64,000 nt of DNA, from assembly GCF_029626105.1 (NCBI RefSeq), contig NZ_JARUBH010000009.1, positions 930,001 to 994,000 of the forward strand. Direction: 5' to 3'. A model generated the notes under the pieces. It had not been told where the DNA came from. It saw nothing but the letters and a program-made list of their open reading frames with translations, and searched no databases. Both the position numbers and the translations under genes were made by a program. Source of the DNA: Solwaraspora sp. WMMD792. Lineage in GTDB: Bacteria > Actinomycetota > Actinomycetes > Mycobacteriales > Micromonosporaceae. Of the stretch, positions 41,550-49,773 are shown in pieces; the first letter of the stretch is position 1, and every line of letters starts with the position of its first letter.

Positions 41550-42775
41550 TGGACTTCGGCTACGACCAGACGACCGCCCGGCTGCTGGCCGAGCTGCGCG
41601 ACTTCATGACCGGGTGGGTCCACCCGGCGGAGGAGGAGTTCGAGCGTCAGGTGCGGGAGGCACCCGGGCGGTGGGAGCCGCCGCCGGTGCTGGACCGGCT
41701 GCGGGCCGAGGCCCGGCGCCGTGGGCTGTGGAACCTGTTCCTGCCCGGCGAGTACGGGGCCGGCCTGACCAACTTGCAGTACGCCCCGCTGGCCGAGCTC
41801 ACCGGATGGTCGCCTTCGCTGGCACCGGCCGCGCTCAACTGCGCCGCGCCGGACACCGGCAACATGGAGCTGCTGGCCCGGTTCGGCACCCCGCAGCAGC
41901 GCGAACGCTGGCTGGTGCCGCTGCTCGACGGTCGGATCCGGTCGGCCTTCGCGATGACCGAGCCTGCGGTGGCCTCGTCGGACGCGACCAACATCGCCAC
42001 CCGGATCGAACGCGACGGTGAGACGTACGTGGTCAACGGTCGCAAGTGGTTCGTGACCGGGGCGATGGACCCGCGCTGCGAGCTGTTCATCGTGATGGGG
42101 CGTACCGATCCGGCCGCGCCCGTGCGGCGGCAGCAGAGCCAGCTGCTGGTGGAGCGGGACACCCCGGGCGTCACGGTCCGCCGGGGCATGTCCGTCTACG
42201 GGTACGAGGACCGGGAGCACGGCGGCCACGCCGAGATCGACTTCGTGGACGTACGGGTGCCGGCGGCGAACCTGATCGACGTGGAGGGCTCCGGTTTCGC
42301 CATCTCCCAGGCCCGGCTCGGGCCGGGCCGGATCCACCATTGCATGCGGCTGCTCGGGATGGCCGAGCGGGCGTTGGAGCTGATGTGCCGGCGGGTCGCC
42401 GGCCGGCGGGCGTTCGGCGGGCCGTTGGCCGACCAGGGAGTGATCCGGGACTGGATCGCCGAGGCCCGGGTGCGGATCGAGCAGGCCCGGCTGCTGGTCC
42501 TCAAGGCCGCCTGGTTGATGGACACGGTCGGCAACCGGCAGGCGCACACCGAGATCCAGGGGATCAAGATCGTGGTGCCGGCGGTGGCCGAATGGGTCGT
42601 CGACCGGGCGGTGCAGGCGCACGGCGCGGCCGGGGTCAGCCAGGACACCGTACTGGCCCGGTTCTGGGCCCGGGCCCGGACGCTGCGGCTGGCCGACGGC
42701 CCGGACGAGGTGCACCGGCAGTCGTTGGCCCGGCGCGAACTACGGCGCCACGGCGGCGACGCGCGGCGTGTCTAG
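41549..42775 (+). CDS. Acyl-CoA dehydrogenase, LvaC / ACAD11 type
   Basis: 408 residues, start and previous stop share one base (TGATG). The N-terminus WVHPAEEEFERQV, then FLPGEYGAGLTNLQYAPLAE, seen as FLPGEYGAGLTNLQYAPL, and FAMTEPAVASSDATNI are marks of the ACAD10/11 branch. The C-terminal RTLRLADGPDEVHRQSLAR has Asp-Gly-Pro-Asp-Glu where MCAD has its YEG catalytic glutamate, also as in that branch. With the kinase it would eliminate phosphate from 4-phosphoacyl-CoA to give a 2- or 3-enoyl-CoA; this role is transferred from lva and ACAD11 work. Confidence 0.88.
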   Translation: MDFGYDQTTARLLAELRDFMTGWVHPAEEEFERQVREAPGRWEPPPVLDRLRAEARRRGLWNLFLPGEYGAGLTNLQYAPLAELTGWSPSLAPAALNCAAPDTGNMELLARFGTPQQRERWLVPLLDGRIRSAFAMTEPAVASSDATNIATRIERDGETYVVNGRKWFVTGAMDPRCELFIVMGRTDPAAPVRRQQSQLLVERDTPGVTVRRGMSVYGYEDREHGGHAEIDFVDVRVPAANLIDVEGSGFAISQARLGPGRIHHCMRLLGMAERALELMCRRVAGRRAFGGPLADQGVIRDWIAEARVRIEQARLLVLKAAWLMDTVGNRQAHTEIQGIKIVVPAVAEWVVDRAVQAHGAAGVSQDTVLARFWARARTLRLADGPDEVHRQSLARRELRRHGGDARRV

Positions 42776-42868
42776 ACTCGGCCGGGGAAGCCCACCGGGC
42801 GCCCGGCCGGTTCCGACGGGCGTGACGCAGTGCCGGGTGGTCCGGCGGCGGGTGTCGAAGGAGGCGTG

Positions 42869-43489
42869 ATGGGCAGGGGCGCCGAGGCGCCGGGCCGGGT
42901 CGACGGGCGCAGCGCCCGGGCGGAGCGGACCCGGGCGGCGATCGTCGAGGCGCATCTGGCGCTGATCTCCGAGGGCGACCTGCGGCCCACCGGGGAACGG
43001 ATCGCGGAACGGGCCGGGATCTCGCTGCGGACCCTGTGGACCAACTTCAAGGACATGGAAACCCTCTTCGAAGCCAGTGGCGAGGAGGTGCTGCGGCAGC
43101 AGGAGGCGGCGTACCGGCCGATCTCGCCGAACCTGCCGTTGGCCAAGCGGGTGGACGCGTACTGCCGGCAGCGGGCCCGGTTGTTGCAGCTCATCGCGCC
43201 GTCGGCCCGGGCGGCGCAGATGCGTGAGCCGCTCTCTCCGCAGCTGCACCGGAACCGGCTCAAGCACATCGACCGGGTCCGGGCGGAGGTCGAGCAGCTC
43301 TTCGCGGTGGAGCTTGACCGCGCGGGGGCGGGCCGCGAGCAGCTGGTGCAGGCCGTGACGGTCGCCAGCATGTGGTCGGCGTGGTCGATGCTGCGCGACG
43401 GGCTCGGACTCGGGGTGGACCAGGCCCGGGCGGTGATGACCCGGACGGTCGGCGCGTTGCTGTCGACCGGCTCCGCCGATTCACCCTGA
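42869..43489 (+). CDS. TetR-family regulator at the end of the SDR-kinase-ACAD operon
   Basis: 206 residues, ATG after AGGAGG at 42859-42864. The HTH is ERTRAAIVEAHLALISEGDL and TGERIAERAGISLRTLWTNFKDMETLF, seen as RIAERAGISLRTLWTNFKDM. The C-terminal ligand domain is all-helical with no family I can name. By position it probably controls this operon, and it is a candidate binder of the CACTGACAGTG sites at the transporter and thiolase promoters, with an acyl-CoA as effector. That assignment is inference. Confidence 0.85.
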   Translation: MGRGAEAPGRVDGRSARAERTRAAIVEAHLALISEGDLRPTGERIAERAGISLRTLWTNFKDMETLFEASGEEVLRQQEAAYRPISPNLPLAKRVDAYCRQRARLLQLIAPSARAAQMREPLSPQLHRNRLKHIDRVRAEVEQLFAVELDRAGAGREQLVQAVTVASMWSAWSMLRDGLGLGVDQARAVMTRTVGALLSTGSADSP

Positions 43490-43537
43490 TGTTTCCCGGC
43501 TCTTTCCTGTTGGTTACACATCAGCGACACTGACCTC

Positions 43538-46345
43538 ATGTTCACTGCATCCCCAGTGCAAAAATCTGGGTTGTGGGGGCGGGTCGAGGAATGTCGCGCT
43601 CTCGACCGCCTGCTGTCGGCGGCGGCCGGGCACCAGGGGACGGCCGTCCTGTTCCACGGTGAGCCGGGCTCCGGCCGCAGTTCGCTACTACACGAGGCCG
43701 TCCGGCGGATCCGCCTCCGCCGCTGGCACCTGCTGATCTCGGCCGGTGTCGCCGACGAGGCCACGCTGCCGTACGCCGGACTGCACCGCCTCCTCGACCC
43801 GGTCCGGGACCAGGTGGCCGCCCTGGCCGACCGGCACCGGCTGCTGCTGCGGGCGGTGCTAGCCGGTGACGGCTGTCCGCCGCAACGACGACTCGCCCTG
43901 GCGATAGCCGTACGCGAGCTGCTGACCATGGTGGCGGCCGACGGTGTCCTGCTCTATGCGTTCGACGACCTGGATCTGGGCGACCCGGGCACCGCCGAGG
44001 TGCTCACCGCGGTCGCCCGCCGGCTGGCCGGCCGCCCGGTCGCCGGAGTGCTCACCGGGACCTGCGGTGTCGCCGGTGTCCCCGGCCACCGGCTCGGGCC
44101 ACTCGACGACGACCAGAGCCGGGCCGTCCTCGCCGACCGCCTCCCCGTGCCGGTACCGCGGCACGTGCTCACCGCCCTGGTCACCGCCGGCGGCGGCAAC
44201 CCACAGGCACTGGTGGACCTGGCCGCCGCCCTTGGCCCCGGCCAGCTGCGCGGGGACGAGCCGGTGCCGGACCTGCTGCCGGCCGACGGCGGCCTCGGCC
44301 GTGCCTACCGTGCCCGACTGGCGAACCTGCCGGACCGGACCCGTCGACTGCTGCTCGTCGCGGCCCTCGACGAGCGCCCGGATCAGCAGCTGCTGGCCCG
44401 GGCGGCGGCGGCGACCGGCACCGGGGTCGGCGATCTCGCACCGGCCGAGCACGCCGGCCTGGTCCGGGTCGACGGTGAGACGGTGACCTTCCCGCAGCGG
44501 TTGGCCCGCGCCATGATTGTGGCAACCGCGCCGTTGGCCGAACGGCACGCCGGGCACCAGCTGCTCGCCGGGCTGCTCGACCGACCCGAGCACCGGCTGC
44601 GCCGGGCCGTCCACCTCGCCGACGCGACCACCGGGCCGGCCCCTGACCTCGCCGACGAGCTGGAACGCGCGGCGTTCGCCGGTGGCGAGGACCGGGCGAG
44701 CGCGGCGTACGCGCTGCACCGGGCCGCCCGGCTCGGTCCTGAGCCGGCCCGCAGTGCCCGGTTGGTGGCAGCCGCGGGCTTCGCCTGGGCGGCGGGACAA
44801 CCCGCGCGCGCCCGTCAGTTCCTGCGTGACCTGCCCGGATCCACCAACCCGTTGGCGTTGGCCGGCCGGGAGGCAGCGGCCGGCCGGGCGGATCTGCTCC
44901 GCGCGGAGATCGAACTGCGGTGCGGCGCGCCGACGCGGGCGTTACCGGATCTGCTCGCGGCGGCCCACCGGCTCGCTCCGTACGACCGCGCGTCGGCCGT
45001 CGCGGCACTGTCCGGGGCGGGCGAGGCGATCGGCTACCTCGGTGACCAGTACCGCTACGTCGACCTGGCGCGCCGGGCCGAGGCGCTGACCAGAGCGGAC
45101 GACCCACCCGAGGTCGAGGTGATGGCGGCCCAACTCGTCGCGACGGCGGCGACGCTGAGCGGCGCGCACGACCACGCGGTCCCCGCGTTGCGCCGGGCGG
45201 TCGACCTCGGGATCCGGCTCACCGGGCCGCAGCGGACTCCAGCCGCGTTGAACTGCGCCGCAGCCGCCGCGCACCTGCTCGCCGCAGACCGTGAGGCGCA
45301 CCGGCTGGCCGACGACGCGGTCGAGGTGGCCCGTGGCCGTGGGGAGCACTCGGGTCTGCCCCGGGCGTTGGAGCTGCGGGCCTGCGCCGAATACTGGCTC
45401 GGCCGGCACGGCGCGGCGGCCGCGAGCGCCCGCGACGGGCTGCGGACCGCGCGGTCGACCGGCCAGCAGAACTGGGCCGCGATCCACCTGGGTCTGCTGG
45501 CCGTGTTGTCGGCGGTACGCGCGGACCGGGCCGGCTGCCTGGACCGGATCCGGGAGCTGGGCGAGCTGACGGAGGGCCCGGATCCGGGCAGCCGGCCGCA
45601 GGCTCTGGCCCAGTGGGCACTGGCCGTGCTTGAACTGACCGCCGGGCACGCCGAACCGGCCCTGGCCCGGCTGCTGAGCCTGGCTCACCCCGGCACCGGC
45701 CGGGGACAGGTGCTGGTGCAGGTGATGGCCGCCCCGTATCTGATCGAGGCGGCCGCGCAGCTGCCCGGGCAACGTCGGACGGCCCGCAACGTGTTGGCGG
45801 TGTTCGACGCCTGGGCGGCCAGCACCGCCAACCCGGTCCGGCGGGCGCTGTCCGCCCGCTGCCACGCACTGCTCGCTCCGCGCGGTGGCGAGTCCGCGCA
45901 GGACTGGTACCGGACGGCGCTGCGGCTGCACCCGGTGGGCGCCGCAACGTTCGAGCGGGCCCGTACGGAGCTGCTGTTCGGCCGGGAACTGCGTCGATCC
46001 CGGCACCCCCGGGCCGCGCGTGAACATCTGCACTGGGCCCACGACACCTTTTTCGGGCTGGGCCTGACCGACTGGGCCGACCAGGCGGCCGCCGAGTTGC
46101 GCGCGGCAGGCGAGTTGCGCGTGCCAGGCGAGTTGCGCGCGGCAGGGCTGCTCACCGGGCAGCAGCTGCGGGTCGCCGAACTGGTCGTCGAGGGGGCGAC
46201 AAATCGGGAGATCGCCCGCCGGCTCTTCCTGTCCACCCGGACCGTCGACCACCACCTGCGCAACGTCTACGTCCGGCTCGGCATCCGGTCCCGTACCGAG
46301 CTGGTCCGCGCCCTGACCGTCCCGGCCCGGCCGGCGCCGGCATGA
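43538..46345 (+). CDS. Large LuxR-family (LAL-type) ATPase regulator
   Basis: 935 residues. The N-terminal ATPase has a Walker A-like GEPGSGRSS at 41-49 with arginine in place of the invariant lysine, and a Walker B-like VLLYAFDDLDL. The middle is TPR-like helices. The last 65 residues are a LuxR HTH: LTGQQLRVAELVVEGATNREIARRLFLSTRTVDHHL, seen as VVEGATNREIARRLFLSTRT. An 18-base repeat codes ELRAAGELRVPGELRAAG just before the HTH. It starts 48 bases after tetR. Target unknown; it may activate the flanking catabolic genes. Confidence 0.88.
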   Translation: MFTASPVQKSGLWGRVEECRALDRLLSAAAGHQGTAVLFHGEPGSGRSSLLHEAVRRIRLRRWHLLISAGVADEATLPYAGLHRLLDPVRDQVAALADRHRLLLRAVLAGDGCPPQRRLALAIAVRELLTMVAADGVLLYAFDDLDLGDPGTAEVLTAVARRLAGRPVAGVLTGTCGVAGVPGHRLGPLDDDQSRAVLADRLPVPVPRHVLTALVTAGGGNPQALVDLAAALGPGQLRGDEPVPDLLPADGGLGRAYRARLANLPDRTRRLLLVAALDERPDQQLLARAAAATGTGVGDLAPAEHAGLVRVDGETVTFPQRLARAMIVATAPLAERHAGHQLLAGLLDRPEHRLRRAVHLADATTGPAPDLADELERAAFAGGEDRASAAYALHRAARLGPEPARSARLVAAAGFAWAAGQPARARQFLRDLPGSTNPLALAGREAAAGRADLLRAEIELRCGAPTRALPDLLAAAHRLAPYDRASAVAALSGAGEAIGYLGDQYRYVDLARRAEALTRADDPPEVEVMAAQLVATAATLSGAHDHAVPALRRAVDLGIRLTGPQRTPAALNCAAAAAHLLAADREAHRLADDAVEVARGRGEHSGLPRALELRACAEYWLGRHGAAAASARDGLRTARSTGQQNWAAIHLGLLAVLSAVRADRAGCLDRIRELGELTEGPDPGSRPQALAQWALAVLELTAGHAEPALARLLSLAHPGTGRGQVLVQVMAAPYLIEAAAQLPGQRRTARNVLAVFDAWAASTANPVRRALSARCHALLAPRGGESAQDWYRTALRLHPVGAATFERARTELLFGRELRRSRHPRAAREHLHWAHDTFFGLGLTDWADQAAAELRAAGELRVPGELRAAGLLTGQQLRVAELVVEGATNREIARRLFLSTRTVDHHLRNVYVRLGIRSRTELVRALTVPARPAPA

Positions 46346-46370
46346 TCATGGCCGGCGCCGGCACCGGCGT

Positions 46371-46446
46371 GATCAGGGCAGGCACCGCTGCGGTCAGGGC
46401 AGGCACCGCTGCGGTCAGGGCCGGCACCCGCTGCGGTCAGGGCAGG
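46371..46446. repeat. 21-base tandem repeats between luxR and the alcohol dehydrogenase
   Basis: Units at 46371-46391, 46392-46412 and 46413-46434 (one extra base) plus a partial to 46446, beginning G[A/G]TCAGGGCAGGCACC. The stop codon of the minus-strand dehydrogenase (46437-46439) lies in the last copy. Confidence 0.85.
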
Positions 46447-47555
46447 ACCACGGTGCGGGCGCCCTCGCCCCGGGCCATCCGGGCGAACGCCTCCGCGGCG
46501 CCGTCCAGGTCGGTGCGATCGGTGATCAGGACGGCCGGGTCAAGGTCGCCGGCGAGGAGATCCCGGGCCAACGCGGGCAGATCGCGGTCCGGGTCGGAGG
46601 AGCCGTAGACCGAGGAGCGCAGGGTACGGGCCGAATGGAAGATCTCCAGGGCGGAGAGCCCGACGGTGTCGTCGGCCGACCCCATCCCGACCACGGTGAC
46701 CTGGCCGCCGCGCCGGGTGGCGCGCCAGGCGGCCCGGATGGTGCCGGCCCGCCCGACGCATTCGATGGCGTGGTCGACGCCCCGTCCGTCGGTACGGGCC
46801 CGGATCGCCCGGGTCAGCGCGGCGTCGGCGACCAGGAAGTCGGTGGCACCGGCCGCGACGGCCAGGTCCGCCTTGGCGGCGGCGAGGTCGACGGCGATCA
46901 CTGGTGCCGCGCCGGCCGCCCGGGCCGCCCCGACGACCGACAGGCCGACCCCGCCGAGGCCGATCACCGCGACCGACTCGCCGGCCCGGACCCCGGCGGT
47001 ACGCCGTACCGCGCCGGTTCCGGTCAGCACGGCGCAGCCGAGCAGCGCGGCCACCTCGTACGGCAGCCCGACCGGCACCCTGACGACGGCCTGCTCGCCG
47101 ACGACCACCTCCTCGGCGAGCGCCCCGAGGCCGAGGGTGACGTGCAGCTGCTCGCCGGCCGCGGTGCGTCCCCGGGGGACCGAGGCGGCACCGGCGCGGT
47201 CGCACAGCCATGGTTCGTCGCGCTGGCAGTACCAGCACCGTCGGCACGGTGGTGCCCAGTTGAGCACCACCGGGTCGCCGGGCGCGACCCGGTCGACCCC
47301 CGCCGCGACCTCGAGCACCGTGCCGGCCGCCTCGTGCCCCAGTACGAGCGGGTACTCCGGCGTGATGGTGCCGTTCATCATGGACAGGTCGGAGTGGCAG
47401 ACACCGGCGGCCCGGATACCGACCCGGACCTGACCGGGGCCGACCGGCGGTAGCGTGATCCGCTCGACCCGGGGCGGCTGCCCGGGAGCCCGGGCCACCA
47501 CCGCCCGTACCGGGGATCCCGACGTCGCCACGTCGCCGGCCGGACCGGCGCTCAT
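46437..47555 (-). CDS. Zinc-dependent alcohol dehydrogenase (MDR family)
   Basis: 372 residues. Catalytic zinc ligands in GVCHSDLSMMNG (Cys) and VLGHEAAGTV (His, Glu). Structural zinc cysteines are in CRRCWYCQRDEPWLC. Cofactor loop VIGLGGVGLSVVGAARAAGA, seen as GLGGVGLSVVGAARAAG, with an aspartate (VDLAAAK) after the second strand that favours NAD(H). It is coupled by ATGA to the aldehyde dehydrogenase gene upstream, so the pair would take an alcohol to an acid. Downstream end of the tetR-ALDH-ADH unit. Substrate unknown. Confidence 0.92.
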   Translation of the reverse strand: MSAGPAGDVATSGSPVRAVVARAPGQPPRVERITLPPVGPGQVRVGIRAAGVCHSDLSMMNGTITPEYPLVLGHEAAGTVLEVAAGVDRVAPGDPVVLNWAPPCRRCWYCQRDEPWLCDRAGAASVPRGRTAAGEQLHVTLGLGALAEEVVVGEQAVVRVPVGLPYEVAALLGCAVLTGTGAVRRTAGVRAGESVAVIGLGGVGLSVVGAARAAGAAPVIAVDLAAAKADLAVAAGATDFLVADAALTRAIRARTDGRGVDHAIECVGRAGTIRAAWRATRRGGQVTVVGMGSADDTVGLSALEIFHSARTLRSSVYGSSDPDRDLPALARDLLAGDLDPAVLITDRTDLDGAAEAFARMARGEGARTVVLP

Positions 47556-48970
47556 CGCTGGATCGCCTTGGTCTGCAGGAACTCGTCCAGCCCGTAGGTG
47601 CCGAATTCGCGGCCGAGACCGGACTGCTTGTAGCCGCCGAACGGGGCGAGCGGGTTGAACGCGCCCCCGTTGATGTCGACCATGCCGGTGCGGATCCGTC
47701 GGGCGACGCGTACCGCCCGTTCCTCGTCGGCCGACCAGACCGCGCCGGCCAGCCCGTACCGGGAGTTGTTGGCGACCGCGACGGCGTGTTCGTCGTCGTC
47801 GACCGGCAGGATCGCCAGCACCGGCCCGAAGACCTCCTCCTGGGCCAGATGGGCGTCCGGGTCGACGTCGGCGATCACGGTGGGGGCGACGTACCAGCCG
47901 CGCTCCGGCAGCGGGGCGTCCGGCCCGCCGGCGACCAGCCGGCCGCCGTCGGCGAGGCCGCGTTCGACGTGGCGGCGGACCCGGTCCCGCTGGGTCGCCG
48001 AGACCAGTGGACCCAGCCGCGTCCGGGGGTCGAACGGGTCGCCGGTCCGGTAGCCGTCCGCGACCCGGGCGGCCTCGTCGACCGCCTCAGCGTACCGGTC
48101 CCGGTGCACCAGCATCCGGGACCAGGCGGTGCAGGTCTGTCCCGAGTTGAGCAGGGCGTTGCCGACTCCGACCCGGACGGCGGTCGGTAGATCGGCGTCG
48201 GGCAGGATCACGTTGGCGGACTTGCCGCCCAGCTCCAGGGTGACCCGGGCGATCCGGTCGGCGGCCAGGTGGCAGATGTGCCGGCCGACGGCGGTCGAGC
48301 CGGTGAACGAGACCACGTCCACGTCGGGATGTGCGGCGAGTGCCGCGCCGGCCTCCGGACCGGTGCCGGTGACCAGGTTGACCACCCCGGGCGGGAAGCC
48401 GGCCTCGTCGATCGCCTCGAAGAGCAGGTACGCCACCATCGGTGTCAGTTCGCTCGGCTTGAGCACCACCGGACATCCGGCGGCGAGCGCCGGGGCGAGT
48501 TTGGCCATCATCTGGTGCAGCGGGTAGTTCCACGGGGTGATCGCCCCGACCACCCCGGCTGGTTCCCGCAGCACCAGCGAGTTGCCGACCGTCTCGGGCC
48601 GGGGCGGCTGGGCGGCCAGCTCGACGTAGCCCGCGAGCACGGTCAGCGGCAGGCCGACCTGGACGCGGGCGGCGACCCGCAGCGGGGTGCCGACTTCCCG
48701 GACGACCGTGTGCGTGATCTCCTCGGTGCGGGCGGTGAGCGCGGTGTGCAGCCGGCGCAGGCAGGCGGCCCGCGTCTGCGGTGCGGTGTCGGCCCAGCCG
48801 TCGAAGGCGGCGCGGGCGGCGGCGACGGCCCGGTCCACGTCGGCTGCCGTGCCGCCCGGCACGGTGGCGATCAGTTCCTCACTGCTGGGGTCGTGCACCG
48901 GTAGGCGTTCCCGGGTCGCGGCGGTGACCCAGCGTCCGGCGAGGTACAGGTCGGTCCGTTCGTCCACCAT
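47552..48970 (-). CDS. Aldehyde dehydrogenase
   Basis: 472 residues. NAD(P)-dependent oxidation of an aldehyde to an acid. Motifs: PWNYPLHQMMAKLAPALAAG, seen as TPWNYPLHQMMAKLAPAL, cofactor FTGSTAVGRHIC, catalytic glutamate in TLELGGKSANVIL, catalytic cysteine in NSGQTCTAWSRM, and EEVFGPVLAILP. The 5' side carries a copy of the operator shared with the divergent ACAD gene, between this gene and tetR. It is coupled to the alcohol dehydrogenase by four bases. The acid product could be activated by the CoA ligase of the facing operon. Confidence 0.94.
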   Translation of the reverse strand: MVDERTDLYLAGRWVTAATRERLPVHDPSSEELIATVPGGTAADVDRAVAAARAAFDGWADTAPQTRAACLRRLHTALTARTEEITHTVVREVGTPLRVAARVQVGLPLTVLAGYVELAAQPPRPETVGNSLVLREPAGVVGAITPWNYPLHQMMAKLAPALAAGCPVVLKPSELTPMVAYLLFEAIDEAGFPPGVVNLVTGTGPEAGAALAAHPDVDVVSFTGSTAVGRHICHLAADRIARVTLELGGKSANVILPDADLPTAVRVGVGNALLNSGQTCTAWSRMLVHRDRYAEAVDEAARVADGYRTGDPFDPRTRLGPLVSATQRDRVRRHVERGLADGGRLVAGGPDAPLPERGWYVAPTVIADVDPDAHLAQEEVFGPVLAILPVDDDEHAVAVANNSRYGLAGAVWSADEERAVRVARRIRTGMVDINGGAFNPLAPFGGYKQSGLGREFGTYGLDEFLQTKAIQR

Positions 48971-48985
48971 CGTGACCTCCGGAGC

Positions 48986-49008
48986 AAAAACTAGCGCTGC
49001 AAGTTTTT
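48986..49008. promoter_or_regulatory. TetR operator copy 1, upstream of the aldehyde dehydrogenase
   Basis: An imperfect palindrome bounded by AAAAACT and AGTTTTT. Read on the minus strand its 20-base core is AAAACTTGCAGCGCTAGTTT, identical to the second copy at 49747-49766. It lies between tetR and the aldehyde dehydrogenase start. Confidence 0.75.
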
Positions 49009-49012
49009 GACT

Positions 49013-49678
49013 CTAGTACGTCTCGTCGATCGGCGACAGGGGCGGCAGCGGGCCGACGGTGCGCTCGTAGGTCCGGGCAAGGCCATCGATCAGCGCCTCC
49101 AGGCCCAGCGCGAAGGCGCCCTCGTCGACCTGCTTCTGGTGTTCGGGGAGCCGGTGGGCCTGGCCGAGATGCGGGTACTGCTCGGCGTAGAACGCCGGGT
49201 CCTCGCCGAAGCCGCGCGCGAACGAGCCGAGTGCCGAACCGGTCACGAAGTAGCGCATCAGGGCACCGATGTGGGTGGCCCGGGCGGGCGGCCAGCCGGC
49301 CGCGACCAGGCCACCGTAGACCGCGTCGGCCATCGCCAGCGAGGCCGGCCGACGGCCGGGCCCCTGAGCCAGGTGCGGCACGATGTTCGGATGGGCGGCG
49401 AGCGCCGCCCGGTACGAGTACCCCCACCGGCGCAGCGCTTCCCGCCAGTCCAGCGTGCCGAAGAACGAGACATCCACCCGGGTCGTGACGTTGTCCACCA
49501 CCGCGTCGATGATCTCGTCCTTGGTGGCGAAGTGGTTGTAGAGCGACGGACCGCGTACCCCCAGCGCGGCGGCGAGGCGGCGGGTGGAGAACGCGGCCAG
49601 CCCGTCCGCGTCGATCAGCGCCGCTGCCGTCTCGATGATCCGTTCCCGACTCAGCAGCGCCTGCCGTGGCCGTGGCAT
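49013..49678 (-). CDS. TetR-family regulator of the second catabolic module
   Basis: 221 residues. HTH: RERIIETAAALIDADGLAAFSTRRLAAALGVRGPSLYNHFATKDEI, seen as RLAAALGVRGPSLYNHFATK. The C-terminal part (GALMRYFVTGSALGSFARGF, EGAFALGLEALIDGLA) fits the TetR_C-type ligand domain. It is flanked on both sides by the same 20-base operator, which makes local regulation of the divergent ACAD operon and of the downstream ALDH-ADH pair very likely. Probable effector: an acyl-CoA or aldehyde intermediate (inference). Confidence 0.9.
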   Translation of the reverse strand: MPRPRQALLSRERIIETAAALIDADGLAAFSTRRLAAALGVRGPSLYNHFATKDEIIDAVVDNVTTRVDVSFFGTLDWREALRRWGYSYRAALAAHPNIVPHLAQGPGRRPASLAMADAVYGGLVAAGWPPARATHIGALMRYFVTGSALGSFARGFGEDPAFYAEQYPHLGQAHRLPEHQKQVDEGAFALGLEALIDGLARTYERTVGPLPPLSPIDETY

Positions 49679-49746
49679 GGGTGATCTCCTCGGGCGACGG
49701 GTTCCTGATCGACTACGAACTCTGCCACAGCAGGTCTGGACGGAAT

Positions 49747-49766
49747 AAAACTTGCAGCGCTAGTTT
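49747..49766. promoter_or_regulatory. TetR operator copy 2, at the ACAD-FabG-ACAD-MaoC-ligase promoter
   Basis: AAAACTTGCAGCGCTAGTTT, ending one base before an ATG and seven before the likely start at 49774. It lies between the divergent tetR and ACAD genes and would cover the promoter or start site of the ACAD operon. Confidence 0.78.
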
Positions 49767-49773
49767 AATGCCC

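Noticed and set aside
43524-43537. Half-match ACACTGAC to the importer/thiolase operator before the LuxR gene
   Set aside because: Only one half of the palindrome is present and the other half does not match.
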